Assembly (NCBI GenBank): GCA_016707425.1
Contig: JADJHU010000001.1
Location: 186,001 to 250,000, forward strand
Direction of reading: 5' to 3'
Source of the DNA: Gammaproteobacteria bacterium
GTDB lineage: Bacteria > Pseudomonadota > Gammaproteobacteria > Steroidobacterales > Steroidobacteraceae
DNA: 64,000 nt
The translations under genes and the position numbers were made by a program. This document shows positions 49,445 to 62,159 of this stretch, in pieces. Under the pieces are notes generated by a model. It made no database searches, was not told the origin of the DNA, and saw nothing but the letters and a program-made list of their open reading frames with translations. The stretch's first letter is position 1; each line of letters starts with the position of its first letter.

Positions 49445-50076
49445 CGCCTGCGCAGCGTCGCGGGATCTTCACGCGCCTGCGGAAGGCGAATCCGCAGCCG
49501 GCCACCGAGCTCGAGTACGGCTCGCCCTTCGAGTTGCTGGTGGCCGTGATGCTGTCCGCCCAGGCCACCGACAGGAGCGTGAATCTCGCGACCCGCCGCC
49601 TCTTTCCCTGCGCCAATACCCCCGAGTCGATCGTACGACTCGGGGTGAGCGGCCTGTCGCGCTACATCGAGTCGATCAACTTCCGGAATACGAAGGCAAA
49701 GCACATCGTCGCGACCGCACGGCTGCTCATCGAGCGTCACGGTGGCGAAGTGCCGCAGGATCGCACGGCGCTCGAGGCACTGCCGGGCGTAGGCCGCAAG
49801 ACCGCCAGCGTCATCCTGAACACTGCCTTCGGTCTCGAGGAGATCGCGGTGGACACGCACATCTTCCGGGTGGCGAACCGCACGGGACTCGCGCCTGGCG
49901 CGACGCCGCGCGCGGTCGAAGAGGGGCTGGCAGCCACGACACCGCGCGAATTCCGCCGCAACGCGCACCACTGGCTGCTGCTGCACGGCCGGTACGTATG
50001 CAAGGCGCGCCGCCCGGAGTGTCCGCGCTGCCTCATTCGCGACTTGTGCGAATACCCGCACAAGACACCCGGGTAA
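49441..50076 (+). CDS. nth: Endonuclease III
   Basis: 211 residues. Base-excision repair glycosylase/AP lyase for oxidised pyrimidines. The helix-hairpin-helix and catalytic Lys are in LEALPGVGRKTASVIL, the catalytic Asp in AVDTHIFRVANRTG, and the 4Fe-4S motif C-x6-C-x2-C-x5-C in CKARRPECPRCLIRDLC. The start overlaps the RnfB-like stop. It converges on lpdA with a six-base gap. Confidence 0.96.
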   Translation: MTPAQRRGIFTRLRKANPQPATELEYGSPFELLVAVMLSAQATDRSVNLATRRLFPCANTPESIVRLGVSGLSRYIESINFRNTKAKHIVATARLLIERHGGEVPQDRTALEALPGVGRKTASVILNTAFGLEEIAVDTHIFRVANRTGLAPGATPRAVEEGLAATTPREFRRNAHHWLLLHGRYVCKARRPECPRCLIRDLCEYPHKTPG

Positions 50077-50082
50077 GCCGGT

Positions 50083-51852
50083 TCAGCCCTTCCTCGGAAC
50101 GTACAGATCGGTGAGCGTCCCCTCGAAGGCTTCTGCGGCAAACGCCACCGTCTCCGAGAGCGTCGGGTGCGGATGGATGGTGAGACCGATGTCCGCCGCA
50201 TCCGCACCCGTCTCCACGGCAAGGGCGACTTCTGCGATCAGTTCGCCGGCGTTCGGACCCACGATGCCGCCACCCAGGACCCGGCCGGTGTCGGGATCGA
50301 ACAGCAGCTTCGTGAACCCCTCATCGCGCCCGAGCGACAGCGACCGCCCGCTCGCCATCCAGGGGAAGAGCCCCTTGCGGAACGCGACACCGCCCGCCTG
50401 CGCAGCGGTCTCGGTGAGTCCCGCCCAAGCCACCTCGGGGTCGGTGTACGCCACCGACGGAATCACCCGCGCATCGAAGGCGCGCTTCTGACCCGCCGCA
50501 ACCTCGGCAGCGACCTTGGCCTCGTGGGTCGCCTTGTGGGCGAGCATCGGCGATCCCACGATATCGCCGATGGCGAAAATGTGCGGCACGTGGCTGCGCA
50601 TCTCCCGGTCCACCTTCACGAAGCCGCGCTCGTCGAGCGCCACGCCCGCGGCCTCGAGGCCGAATCCCCGGGTGTTCGGGCTGCGACCCACGGCCACGAG
50701 GATGCGGTCGTAGCGTTGCTCCGGGGGATTGCCCGGCCCCTCGAAGCTCACTTGGAGCCCCTCGGGCCGCGCCTCGACACGCGTGACCTTCGTGCCGGTC
50801 AGGATCTGCCCGTAGCGCGCGCGGATGCGCTTCTCGAGCGGGCGAACGAGATCGGTGTCGCAGCCGGGCATGAGCTGCGAGAGCAGTTCCACGACGCTCA
50901 CCTTCGCGCCCAGCGCCTCATACACGCAGGCCATCTCGAGCCCGATGATGCCGCCGCCGATGACCAGCAGCCGCTTCGGCACCTCGGGCAGCTCGAGCGC
51001 ATCGGTCGAATCCATGATGCGCGGGTCCTGCGGCAGGAAGGGCAGGCGCACGGGTTCGGAGCCCGTCGCAAGGATGCAGCGCTCGAAGCGGATACGTTCC
51101 ACCGCACCCTCGTGTGTCACCTCGGCCGTGTTGGGCCCGGTGAGTCGCGCGCTGCCCTGCACGACCTGCACCTTGCGCTGCCGGGCGAGCATCTTGAGGC
51201 CGTTCGTGAGCTTGCGCACGACCGAGGTCTTCCACTCGCGCAGCTTCGCGAGCTCGATGCGCGGCGTGCCGAAGACGATGCCGTGAGCCGCCATCGCGGC
51301 CGCCTCGTCAATCACTTTCGCGGCGTGCAGGAGCGCCTTGGAGGGGATGCAGCCCACGTTCAGGCATACGCCGCCGAGCATCGGCCACCGCTCGACGAGC
51401 GTCACCTCGAGCCCCAGATCCGCAGCGCGGAAGGCCGCCGTATAGCCGCCGGGGCCGGCACCGATCACGAGCAGCTGGGTCCTTCGACCGGCCGGCTCCC
51501 CGGGCTGCGGGGTGGCCGGGACGCGCATGAGCACGGTGTCCTCGTGCGGCGGCTGCGTCCCGACAGCCGCCGCTTCAGCCGGCGCTTCAGCCGGCTGCCC
51601 CTCGCCGCGCGCCGGTTCACTATCGACGCGCACGATCGGTGTGCCCATGGACACCTTGTCGCCGCGACGCACCAGCACCTCGCTCACCTGTCCGGCCACG
51701 TTCGACGGCACGTCCATCGAGGCTTTCTCGGTCTCGAGGGTGACGAGGGGGGTATCCACCTCCACGCGATCGCCCGGGCCGACCAGCACCTCCACCACCG
51801 GAACCTCGGCGTGGTTGCCGAGGTCCGGCACGGTGACCTCGACACGCTTCAA
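50083..51852 (-). CDS. lpdA: Dihydrolipoyl dehydrogenase (E3) with N-terminal lipoyl domain
   Basis: 589 residues from TTG 51852, which overlaps the aceF stop (TTGA). An N-terminal lipoyl domain (about 1-80, lysine in LETEKASMDVPS) and a short linker precede the flavoprotein. FAD motif LLVIGAGPGGYTAAFRAADL; redox disulphide VCLNVGCIPSKALLHAA; NAD motif IGGGIIGLEMACVYEALGA; C-terminal HPHPTLSETV with the catalytic His. It reoxidises dihydrolipoamide in the pyruvate dehydrogenase complex. The lipoylated E3 form is known from Neisseria and other proteobacteria. Confidence 0.95.
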   Translation of the reverse strand: MKRVEVTVPDLGNHAEVPVVEVLVGPGDRVEVDTPLVTLETEKASMDVPSNVAGQVSEVLVRRGDKVSMGTPIVRVDSEPARGEGQPAEAPAEAAAVGTQPPHEDTVLMRVPATPQPGEPAGRRTQLLVIGAGPGGYTAAFRAADLGLEVTLVERWPMLGGVCLNVGCIPSKALLHAAKVIDEAAAMAAHGIVFGTPRIELAKLREWKTSVVRKLTNGLKMLARQRKVQVVQGSARLTGPNTAEVTHEGAVERIRFERCILATGSEPVRLPFLPQDPRIMDSTDALELPEVPKRLLVIGGGIIGLEMACVYEALGAKVSVVELLSQLMPGCDTDLVRPLEKRIRARYGQILTGTKVTRVEARPEGLQVSFEGPGNPPEQRYDRILVAVGRSPNTRGFGLEAAGVALDERGFVKVDREMRSHVPHIFAIGDIVGSPMLAHKATHEAKVAAEVAAGQKRAFDARVIPSVAYTDPEVAWAGLTETAAQAGGVAFRKGLFPWMASGRSLSLGRDEGFTKLLFDPDTGRVLGGGIVGPNAGELIAEVALAVETGADAADIGLTIHPHPTLSETVAFAAEAFEGTLTDLYVPRKG

Positions 51853-53218
51853 GGCACCGCCTCGGTGAGGCTGCGCACGTCGGCGAGCGTGGCGGCAAGA
51901 AAACCCGTGAAGCGCACGGCGTCGGCACCGTCGATGACCCGGTGATCGTACGAGAGCGACAGGGGCAGCATCAGGCGTGGCTGGAAGCCACCCTCGCGCC
52001 ACACCGGCTTCATCGTCGCACGCGACACGCCGAGGATCGCGACCTCGGGCGCATTGATGATCGGCGTAAAGGCCGTACCGCCGATGCCGCCGAGACTCGA
52101 GACAGTGAAACAGCCGCCCTGCATCTCGGCGGACGAGAGCCGGCCGATGCGAGCCTTCTCCGAGAGCTCGCCGAGCGCACGGGCCATTTCGTAGATGTCC
52201 TTGCGATCCGCGTTACGGATGACCGGCACGAGCAGACCCTGCGGGGTGTCGGCTGCGAAGCCGACGTGCAGGTATTTCTTGATCACGAGCGCGTCGCCGT
52301 CCGGCGCGAGCGAGGCGTTGAAATGCGGGAACTGCTGCAGCGCACGCACGCAGGCACGCATGATGAAGGCCAGTGGCGTGAGCTTGATGCCCTCCTGGAG
52401 GGCCTTTTGTCTGAGCTTGGCGCGTGCGCTCTCGAGATCAGTGATGTCGGCTTCGTCGAACTGCGTAACGTGCGGCAGGTTGACCCAGCTGGCGTGCAGC
52501 CGCGGCCCGCTGATACGCTGGATGCGGTTCAGAGGCCGTGTCTCGACAGGGCCAAACTGCGCAAAATCGACCGCCGCGATCTTCGGCAATGCGCCGGCGC
52601 TGGCTACAGGCGTTCCCCCCGCGAGGAGCGTCTTGACGAAGGACTTGACGTCCTCGTGAGTGATGCGACCCTTGCGGCCGCTGCCGGTGACACGGATGAG
52701 GTCGACACCGAGTTCGCGCGCGAGGCGGCGCACTGAGGGGCCGGCATGCGCGCGCGAGAATCCGGGTTCGTCGATCGGCGCGAGATCGTCGCGCCCCCCG
52801 ATCACAGGCTGCGCAACCACGGGCGCGCGCATGAGGCGTGTATCGCCCTCGGCGGACTCGGTCGCGGCAGTCGAAACGACCGGTTGCGCCACCTCGGTCG
52901 CGGCGGCTGGCGCAGGCGGCGTCGGAGCCGCCGCAGCGTCGGGTGTTGCCGCCGGCACGCGTGAGGCGGGTGCCTCGCCGTCTCCACGCAGGGTGACGAC
53001 GAGATCGCCTGCGGACACCTTGCCGCCCTTCCGGACATGAACGGCCTCGACGAGGCCGGCGGCACTCGATGGCACGTCCATCGTGGCCTTCTCGGTCTCG
53101 AGCGTCGCGAGCGGCGTTTCGATCTCGACGCGGTCGCCGGGTTTCACCAGGATGTCGATGACCGCGACGTCCTTGAAGTTGCCCATGTCGGGCACCCGGA
53201 TCTCGGTGACAGGTCCGC

Positions 53219-53222
<4 letters not shown>
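51849..53222 (-). CDS. aceF: Dihydrolipoyllysine acetyltransferase (E2 of PDH)
   Basis: 457 residues from ATG 53222 (overlapping the aceE stop by ATGA). One lipoyl domain (lysine in LETEKATMDVPS), an Ala/Pro linker, the E3/E1-binding domain (AGPSVRRLARELGVDLIRVT), and a catalytic domain with FNASLAPDGDALVIKKYLHV and SLSYDHRVIDGADAVRF. A single lipoyl domain is fewer than the three of E. coli; the extra one on E3 may compensate. Confidence 0.95.
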
Positions 53223-55882
<2,660 letters not shown>

Positions 55883-56031
55883 CTCGCATTGCGGCCCGGG
55901 AAGTGTCGTCGGGATCGCCGCGTTGCGCGCACGGCGCACACGACGATCGAAGAGCCGCGGTATGATCCGGCTTTCGGTCATTACGGTCAACGTGCAGCGA
56001 GTCTCGGGAACGCGCGCCTGATTCGATAGCG

Positions 56032-57533
56032 ATGTCACTCTTGCCCACTTCGAGCCTCCCGCGCATCGATACCCTGCGCGCGCCACTCGACATTCGCCGT
56101 GCCGCCGAGTTCGACGCACTGCTCGTGATGGCTCCGGATTCGGGCGCGGAGTTCGATCGGCGTGTGGCTGCCCTACCCGAGAGCACGCGCTGGGCAGGGC
56201 TGCACGCCCGCCTGCCGGCGCGCGCCGGCACAGTGCGAAGCACGCGACTCGCGAATGCGCGCCAGTCACTCGCCGTGCTCGGCTACCTCGGCAGGCAGGC
56301 CTCGGCCTTCGAGCGCCTGGCGCTCGCCGGCCGGATGATGAAGGAGCTCGCAGGCCAGTGCGCCGGGCGTATCGCACTGCTCTCGGTCGATGAACCGGGA
56401 TGTGACGTGGAACCGCTGCTCGCGTCCGCGCTCGCGCAGGCTTTCGTCATGCCGAAGTTCGCCTCCAAGCCGGATCCCGAACGCCACATCGCGCGCATCG
56501 CCATCCCGGCCGCCGCCGGCATCGACCTCGCGCGGGCGCGCGCGACGGCGCGGGGCACGAATCTCGCGCGCTGGCTGACGGCACTGCCACCGAACAGGCT
56601 CGATGCGCCCTCCTACAGACACCTCGCCGCCCGGCTCGCCCGCCATGCGCGCATCAGCCAGCGCTGGCTCGACGAGAGGATGCTGCGCCGGCTCGGCGCC
56701 GGCGCGTTTCTCGCGGTCGCTGCAGGCAACGCGGCACGCAATGCCGGCATCCTGCACCTCCGCTACCGGCCGGGGCGGCGGGGAAACCGGCCCGACATCG
56801 CGCTCGTCGGCAAGGGCATCCTCTTCGATACCGGTGGCAACAACCTCAAGTCTCACCGCGGCATGCTCGACATGCACACGGACAAGGCCGGCAGCGCCGT
56901 GGCTCTCGCCACACTCCTGGCACTCGCCGAACTCGAGGTCCCTGTCGCGGTCGACGCCTGGCTGGCCATCACGGAGAACCGTATCGGTCCGACCGCCTAT
57001 CGCCCGCAGGACGTGGTGCGTGCCGCCAACGGCGTGACCATCCAGGTGATTCACACCGACGCCGAGGGTCGCATGGTCCTGGCAGACACTCTCGCGCTCG
57101 CGGGGCGCACGCGGCCGCGGCTCATGCTCGACTTCGCCACGCTGACCGGTGCCTGCGTGCAGGCGGTGACGGAACGCATGAGCGGCGCCTTCGCGGGCGA
57201 TGCCGCTCTTGCGGCTGCGCTCGTCGCAGCCGGGCACGCAAGCGGCGAGCGCGTCTGGAACTTCCCCCTCGCGGAGGACTACGATGCCGAGCTCGAGAGC
57301 CGCACTGCGGATGTCGTGCAGTGCACGCCGGACAACAAGGGCGACCACATCTACGCGGCGCGGTTCCTCAGGCGATTCGTGCCGGAGAATGTGCCTGGGC
57401 GCACATCGATCTGAGCTCGGCCGTGCGCAGCGGGGGACTCGGGCACGTCAACACCGACATCACGGGCTTCGGGGTACGCTGGTGCCTCGAGCTCCTGCTC
57501 GGCCAGCGCGTGCTCGACAGGCTGGCATCATGA
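56032..57533 (+). CDS. Second M17 leucyl aminopeptidase-like protein (frame break near 57394)
   Basis: ATG 56032 gives an N-terminal domain unlike PepA, then the M17 catalytic domain: ALVGKGILFDTGGNNLKSHR, IQVIHTDAEGRMVLADTLAL, and LMLDFATLTGACVQAV. At about 57394 a missing base shifts the frame; WAHIDLSSAVRSGGLGHVNT continues to the stop at 57533. Corrected length is about 500 residues. VIHTDAEGR replaces the usual NTDAEGR, and KSHRGMLDMHTDKAG replaces the usual SLK...MK segment, so specificity may differ from the pepA at 16.5 kb. The stop overlaps the pyrC start (ATGA). Confidence 0.85.
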
Positions 57534-58567
57534 CGCGCCTCACGATCAGGCGCCCGGACGACTGGCACGTGCATCTCCGGGACGGCGCAGCGCTGCAGTC
57601 GCTCGTACCGCACACGGCGGCGCGCTTCGCACGCGCCCTCGTCATGCCCAACCTGAAGCCACCGCTCACCACTGCAGCACAGACCCTCGCGTACCGCGAG
57701 CGCATCCTTGCAGCACTGCCCGAGGGCGCGCTCTTCCGGCCGCTGATGACGCTCTATCTTACGGACCAGACACCGCCCGACGAGATCGAGCGCGCGCACG
57801 CTTCCGGTGTGATTCTCGGCTGCAAGCTCTACCCGGCGGGCGCTACCACACACTCGGATGCGGGCGTCACCGATCTCGGGCGGCTCGACGCAACGCTCGC
57901 CCGCATGAGCGAGCTCGGCATGGTGCTCCAGGTGCACGGTGAGGTCACCGATCCGGACGTCGACATCTTCGAGCGCGAGGCCCGTTTCATTGAACGCGTG
58001 CTCGAACCGCTCATTGCACGCTTCCCGCGGCTGAAGGTGGTCTTCGAGCACGTGACGAGCCACATCGGAGTCGAGTTCGTGCGCAGCGCGCGCACCGGGG
58101 TCGCCGCCACCATCACGCCGCAGCACCTGCTGCTCGACCGCAACGCCATGTTCCAGGGCGGCCTGCGCCCCCATCTCTATTGTCTTCCCGTGCTCAAGCG
58201 CGAGTCGGACCGGCGTGCGCTCCTCGAGGCCGCGACAGCGGGCGATGCGCGCTTCTTCCTGGGCACCGACAGCGCCCCGCACGCGCGCCACACCAAAGAG
58301 GCCGCCTGCGGCTGTGCGGGCATCTTCTCGGCGCACGCCGGCATCGAGCTGTACGCAGAGGCCTTCGACGCCGCAGGGGCGCTCGCGCGCCTGCAGGGCT
58401 TTGCCTCCGAAGCCGGCGCGGACTTCTACGGCCTCCCGCGTAACGAGGACACGCTCACGCTGGTGCGCGAGCCCTGGTCAGTGCCTGCGACGGTGCCCCT
58501 CGGTGCCGGGGAACTCGTCCCCCTCCGCGCCGGCGAGCGGCTCGCCTGGCGGTTGGTGGGCCGGTGA
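57530..58567 (+). CDS. pyrC: Dihydroorotase (class II)
   Basis: 345 residues. Zinc ligands in DDWHVHLRDGAAL; carboxylated Lys in GCKLYPAGATTHSDAG; VLQVHGEVTD; VFEHVTSHIGVEFV; and FLGTDSAPHARHTKE with the catalytic Asp. It makes dihydroorotate in pyrimidine synthesis. It is coupled upstream to the M17 gene; the RNase T gene follows within about 45 bases. Confidence 0.96.
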   Translation: MTRLTIRRPDDWHVHLRDGAALQSLVPHTAARFARALVMPNLKPPLTTAAQTLAYRERILAALPEGALFRPLMTLYLTDQTPPDEIERAHASGVILGCKLYPAGATTHSDAGVTDLGRLDATLARMSELGMVLQVHGEVTDPDVDIFEREARFIERVLEPLIARFPRLKVVFEHVTSHIGVEFVRSARTGVAATITPQHLLLDRNAMFQGGLRPHLYCLPVLKRESDRRALLEAATAGDARFFLGTDSAPHARHTKEAACGCAGIFSAHAGIELYAEAFDAAGALARLQGFASEAGADFYGLPRNEDTLTLVREPWSVPATVPLGAGELVPLRAGERLAWRLVGR

Positions 58568-58611
58568 GCGTGCCCGCTGCGTCGCCCGTGCAGGCCTCTC
58601 CGGGCACCCTC

Positions 58612-59284
58612 ATGGCGCCGCTTTCGCGGGTTTCTGCCGGTCGTGGTGGATGTGGAGACCGGCGGCTTCAACGCTGCGAGCGATGCGCTGCTCGAGATCG
58701 CTGCGGTACTGATCGAAATCGACCCCGCCGGTACGCTGCGACGCGGTTCGACACACAATTTCCACGTGCAGCCGTTTGCCGGATCACGCATGGACCCGGC
58801 TGCCCTGGCCGTCAACGGCATTGACCCGCATCATCCCCTGCGCCCGGCGCTGCCGGAGAAGGAGGCGCTGCAGAGGGTGTTTCGCGAAGTGCGCACGGCG
58901 CTGCGCAGCCAGGGCTGCCGCCGCGCCATCCTCGTCGGGCACAACTCGAGTTTCGATCTCGGCTTCCTGAACGCGGCCGTGGCCCGTACCGACATCAAGC
59001 GCAATCCATTCCACCCCTTCACGAGCTTCGACACGGCGACGCTCGCCGGTGCGGCGCTCGGGCAGACGGTGCTCGCCAAGGCCGTCGCCGTGGCAGAGCT
59101 CGAGTGGGATCCGAGCTGGGCACATTCCGCCTGGTACGATGCCGAACGCACGGCGGATCTCTTCTGCCGCATCTGCAATGGCTGCCAGGCAATGTTCTCT
59201 GCGGCGGAGGGGCGCGCGCGCATGCTCGGCTGGACCGAGCCGCCGGTCACACCCGGGGAATCCGCGCCGGACGGGCCAGCCTGA
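58612..59284 (+). CDS. rnt: Ribonuclease T (apparent frame break at the start)
   Basis: DEDD exoribonuclease trimming tRNA and stable RNA 3' ends. The core frame reads RRFRGFLPVVVDVETGGFNA, AILVGHNSSFDLGFLNAAVA and DPSWAHSAWYDAERTADLF, carrying the DEDDh residues. Upstream the core frame has no ATG/GTG before the first catalytic strand. ATG 58612 is one base out of frame; deleting one G at 58614-58615 gives MRRFRGFLPVVVDVE, a perfect RNase T start of about 223 residues. A GTG at about 58640 would be the only intact alternative. Confidence 0.88.
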
Positions 59285-59288
59285 ACCC

Positions 59289-59621
59289 TCAGCCCGAAGG
59301 CTTCTGCACGGCACCCACGCTCTCGAGGAGCGACTTGAGCTCACCGTTGCGGTACATCTCGAGCGTGATGTCGCATCCGCCGATCAGCTCGCCGTTCACA
59401 TAGAGCTGCGGGTAAGTGGGCCAGTTCGAATACTGCTTGAGTGCCTCGCGGAGCTCCGGATCCTCGAAGATATTCACGTGCGCGAACTCCGCCCCACAGG
59501 CGCGCAGTGCTGCAGCCGTCTGCGCCGAGAAGCCGCACTGCGGAAAGTCCGGAGTGCCCTTCATGAACAGCACTACAGGCCTGGCGGCCAGCTGCTGCCT
59601 GATCCGATCCACGACGTCCAT
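59289..59621 (-). CDS. grxD: Monothiol glutaredoxin Grx4
   Basis: 110 residues. The active site CGFS lies in MKGTPDFPQCGFSAQTAAAL; NWPTYPQLYVNGELIGGCDI follows with the glutathione-binding loop. It carries 2Fe-2S clusters with BolA-type partners rather than acting as a classical reductase. It converges on rnt with four bases between stops. Confidence 0.95.
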   Translation of the reverse strand: MDVVDRIRQQLAARPVVLFMKGTPDFPQCGFSAQTAAALRACGAEFAHVNIFEDPELREALKQYSNWPTYPQLYVNGELIGGCDITLEMYRNGELKSLLESVGAVQKPSG

Positions 59622-59642
59622 AGCTCTCTCTCCAGTCTCGGT

Positions 59643-60032
59643 TCAACGCAAGCGGAGCTCGTTACGCACCGCCGCAATGCCTCGGACACCGCGCGCCGCA
59701 CCTTCGATCGCCGCACGCTGTTGCTGACTCTCCACCAGTCCCCGCAGGGTCACGACACCCTCACGACACTCGACGAGCACAGGGATCGCCCTCGTTGCAG
59801 GCTCCCGCGCCAGGCGCGCCCGCACGGCCTCGGCGAGCGCCTGATCCGATGCCCGCTGTGCAGCCGGCGCAGAGCTGGTCGCAGAACCGCCGCCCGGACC
59901 CGCAGCTCGCCCCACGAGCGCCGCTGCACAGCCGCTCGCCAGGAGCACAGTGCCGAGCAGCGCTGCCGCTGCGAACACGACGCCCTGCCCCGCGCCTTGC
60001 GGGCGCCGGATGCGAAGAGAAACCAGGCTCAC
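59643..60032 (-). CDS. BON-domain lipoprotein
   Basis: 129 residues. The N-terminal helix VVFAAAALLGTVLLASGCAA ends in a lipobox (LASGC), so it is probably a lipoprotein. After an Ala/Ser linker a single BON domain follows (ALAEAVRARLAREPATRAIP, GVVTLRGLVESQQQRAAIEG, GIAAVRNELRL). BON proteins such as OsmY and DolP act in envelope stress and outer-membrane integrity. A good promoter with an embedded palindrome lies upstream on the same strand. Confidence 0.85.
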   Translation of the reverse strand: MSLVSLRIRRPQGAGQGVVFAAAALLGTVLLASGCAAALVGRAAGPGGGSATSSAPAAQRASDQALAEAVRARLAREPATRAIPVLVECREGVVTLRGLVESQQQRAAIEGAARGVRGIAAVRNELRLR

Positions 60033-60064
60033 AAAGCAGGACGGACGCGCATGTTGATCGATAA

Positions 60065-60093
60065 ATTATGAAGGGTCACAACCCTTTCTTCAA
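60065..60093 (-). promoter_or_regulatory. Sigma-70-type promoter with embedded palindrome, BON gene
   Basis: On the minus strand TTGAAG (60093-60088) is followed by a 17-base spacer and CATAAT (60070-60065). This would start transcription near 60058, about 26 bases before the BON ATG. The spacer contains AAGGGT-TGTG-ACCCTT (60086-60071), a six-base palindrome with a four-base centre placed where a repressor would block RNA polymerase. This is the best promoter seen in the window. nadC on the other strand starts 55 bases beyond it. Confidence 0.55.
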
Positions 60094-60148
60094 CGCGCCT
60101 CCGTGCGCTGCATTCCCCCCTCCTGTCTTCCGCAGTAAGCTTTCGCGC

Positions 60149-61000
60149 ATGCTGCCATCGGATCTGAGCCTGCAGGTTGCCGCGGCGCTGCGCGAAGACC
60201 TTGGCGGCGGCGATCTCACCGCCGCCCTGGTGCCCGCTGCCCAGCTCGCGGCGGCGACGGTCATCACGCGGGAACAGGCGGTGCTCTGCGGCAGCGCGTG
60301 GTTCGACGAGACGTTCCGCCAGCTCGATCCGGCCATCACCGTGAGCTGGCAGATGCAGGACGGTGCAACCGTCGGGCCGGGGATGACGCTCTGTACCGTG
60401 CGCGGCCCGGCGCGCCCCATCCTGAGCGGCGAGCGCACCGCACTCAATTTCCTGCAGCTGCTGTCGGGCACAGCCACGGCCGCCAGCCGTTTTGTCGCCG
60501 CCGTCGCCGGCAGCGGCTGCCGCATCCTCGACACACGCAAGACCCTGCCCGGCCTGCGCAGTGCGCAGAAGTACGCGACACGCTGCGGCGGGGTGCAGAA
60601 TCACCGCATGGGTCTCTACGACCAGGTGCTCATCAAGGAAAACCACATCACCGCCGCAGGCTCGATCCTCGCGGCGGTGCAGGCCGCCCGCCGCAGCGCG
60701 CCCGGCGTCGTGGTGGAAGTCGAAGTCGAGAACCTCGTCGAGCTGGAGCAGGCGCTCGCCGCGCGTCCCGAAATCGTGATGCTCGACGAGTTCTCCCTCG
60801 CGGACCTGCGTGCCGCCGCGGTCCGCAACCGGGCACTCGGCAGCCCGGTGCGCCTCGAGGCTTCGGGCAGCGTTTCACTCGACGGGGTGCGCGAGATTGC
60901 AGGGACCGGCGTGGACTTCATCTCCGTCGGCAGCATCACCAAGCACGTGCGGGCCACCGACCTCTCGATGCGCCTGCAGCTCTCTTCCGCCGGGTCCTGA
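60149..61000 (+). CDS. nadC: Nicotinate-nucleotide pyrophosphorylase (carboxylating)
   Basis: 283 residues from ATG 60149; an in-frame start at 60068 adds an unlikely low-complexity leader. It converts quinolinate and PRPP to NaMN in NAD synthesis. Motifs: ALREDLGGGDLTAALVP, ERTALNFLQLLSGTATAASR, ILDTRKTLPGLRSAQKYA, GGVQNHRMGLYDQVLIKENH and VEVEVENLVELEQAL. Confidence 0.96.
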   Translation: MLPSDLSLQVAAALREDLGGGDLTAALVPAAQLAAATVITREQAVLCGSAWFDETFRQLDPAITVSWQMQDGATVGPGMTLCTVRGPARPILSGERTALNFLQLLSGTATAASRFVAAVAGSGCRILDTRKTLPGLRSAQKYATRCGGVQNHRMGLYDQVLIKENHITAAGSILAAVQAARRSAPGVVVEVEVENLVELEQALAARPEIVMLDEFSLADLRAAAVRNRALGSPVRLEASGSVSLDGVREIAGTGVDFISVGSITKHVRATDLSMRLQLSSAGS

Positions 61001-61008
61001 CCCGCAAG

Positions 61009-61033
61009 CCCGGCGCCATTCCCGGGCGCCGGG
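61009..61033. terminator. Strong hairpin between convergent nadC and HDOD genes
   Basis: CCCGGCGCC (61009-61017) pairs perfectly with GGCGCCGGG (61025-61033) around a seven-base loop. It sits in the 37-base gap between the two stops. There is no clear U-run on either side, so its strength is uncertain, but it is well placed as a bidirectional terminator. Confidence 0.55.
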
Positions 61034-61037
61034 AGAT

Positions 61038-62148
61038 TCATGACGCCGGTCGTGCCGGACCGGCCAGACGTGCCCAGAGGCCCTCGGCAAGGCGTGTGCC
61101 GAGCCCGGCCTCACGCAGGATCACCGTCGCGGTCTCGGCGCGCTGACGCCCGTGCTGTGCGAGCGTGGCGAGGGTACCGGCGAGACGCCCGTAGGCAAGC
61201 ACCCGGCCAAGCCCGGAACCAGGCAACGAGTGCTGCGCCGCGCTCTGCTCGGCGATCGCCGCGCCGAACTCGGGCGACAGATCCCAGGTCGAGACCACCT
61301 GCTGCGCGGCACGATCGGCATGGGAGTCGAGCAGCTGCACGAGCACCTCGGCGCGGGGCGCCACCGTGCCCTGCGAACGATAGGTGTCGAGCGCCAGACG
61401 GAAGACCACGATGCGCCCCTGACACGACCAGCCCCAGCAGATGCCCTACCGCAGGATCCGCATCCCCCGTATGACGCGCGAGGTATTGCGCACCCACGCC
61501 GGACAGCATGGCCTGGTGCCATGTGATCTCGGGGAAACTCTGGAACGGCCCGGCCGGGCAGCGGAACACGGGCTGGAGCACCGAGCTCGCGACGACCGAG
61601 CGCAGCCCGTCGGCTCCGAGCAGTCGGACCGCCTTCGGCATGTCCTCGACCGGATCGGTCGTGACGCGAAACCAGGCGCTGTTGGCGAGCCGCAGGACCT
61701 CCCCCGCGAGGACCGGGTCGCGCAGGACGATCTCCGCCCAGCGTGCCTGTGAGCTCGCCGGATCGTTGATCGCCGCGAGCAGCTCCGGGATGAGCAGCGG
61801 CCGGCGCGGGAAGTAGTTCCGCTGCTGCACGGCCCCCTCGAGCGCGGCCTCCGCGAGCCGGATGACCTCGGCATGCAGGCCGGAGACGGGCCGTGCGAAG
61901 TCGGCATCCGGAAAGGTGAGCCGATGCAGTTCCGTGCGCGCCTCCCGTGCCGCCTCGAAGGCTGCGACGGCCACGCGCGTGCGCACGGGATTGACTGGCG
62001 GGTCTCCGCCTCCGGCGACCCTGGCTGGCACCGCCGGCAGAGTACCCGCCGCGCGGCCCCGGCGGCGGCGCGCGCACACGATGGCGACGCCGGTGGCCAG
62101 CGCCACGGCGAGCAGCCCCAGGAGCGCGGCGGGCAGCAAAGGGGGCAT
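61038..62148 (-). CDS. HDOD-domain protein with N-terminal membrane helix (frame break near 61418)
   Basis: ATG 62148 gives a membrane helix (ALLGLLAVALATGVAIVCA) and a linker. The HDOD core follows (FPRRPLLIPELLAAINDPAS, IVLRDPVLAGEVLRLANSAW, ITWHQAMLSGVGAQYLARHT) to about 61420. A single-base change there leads to RIVVFRLALDTYRSQGTVAP and AAQQVVSTWDLSPEFGAAIA, ending at 61038. Corrected length is about 370 residues. HDOD proteins resemble HD-GYP folds without the metal site and act in signalling. It starts 12 bases after the GGDEF/EAL gene ends, implying joint expression. Confidence 0.85.
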
Positions 62149-62159
62149 TTGCGCCGCGC

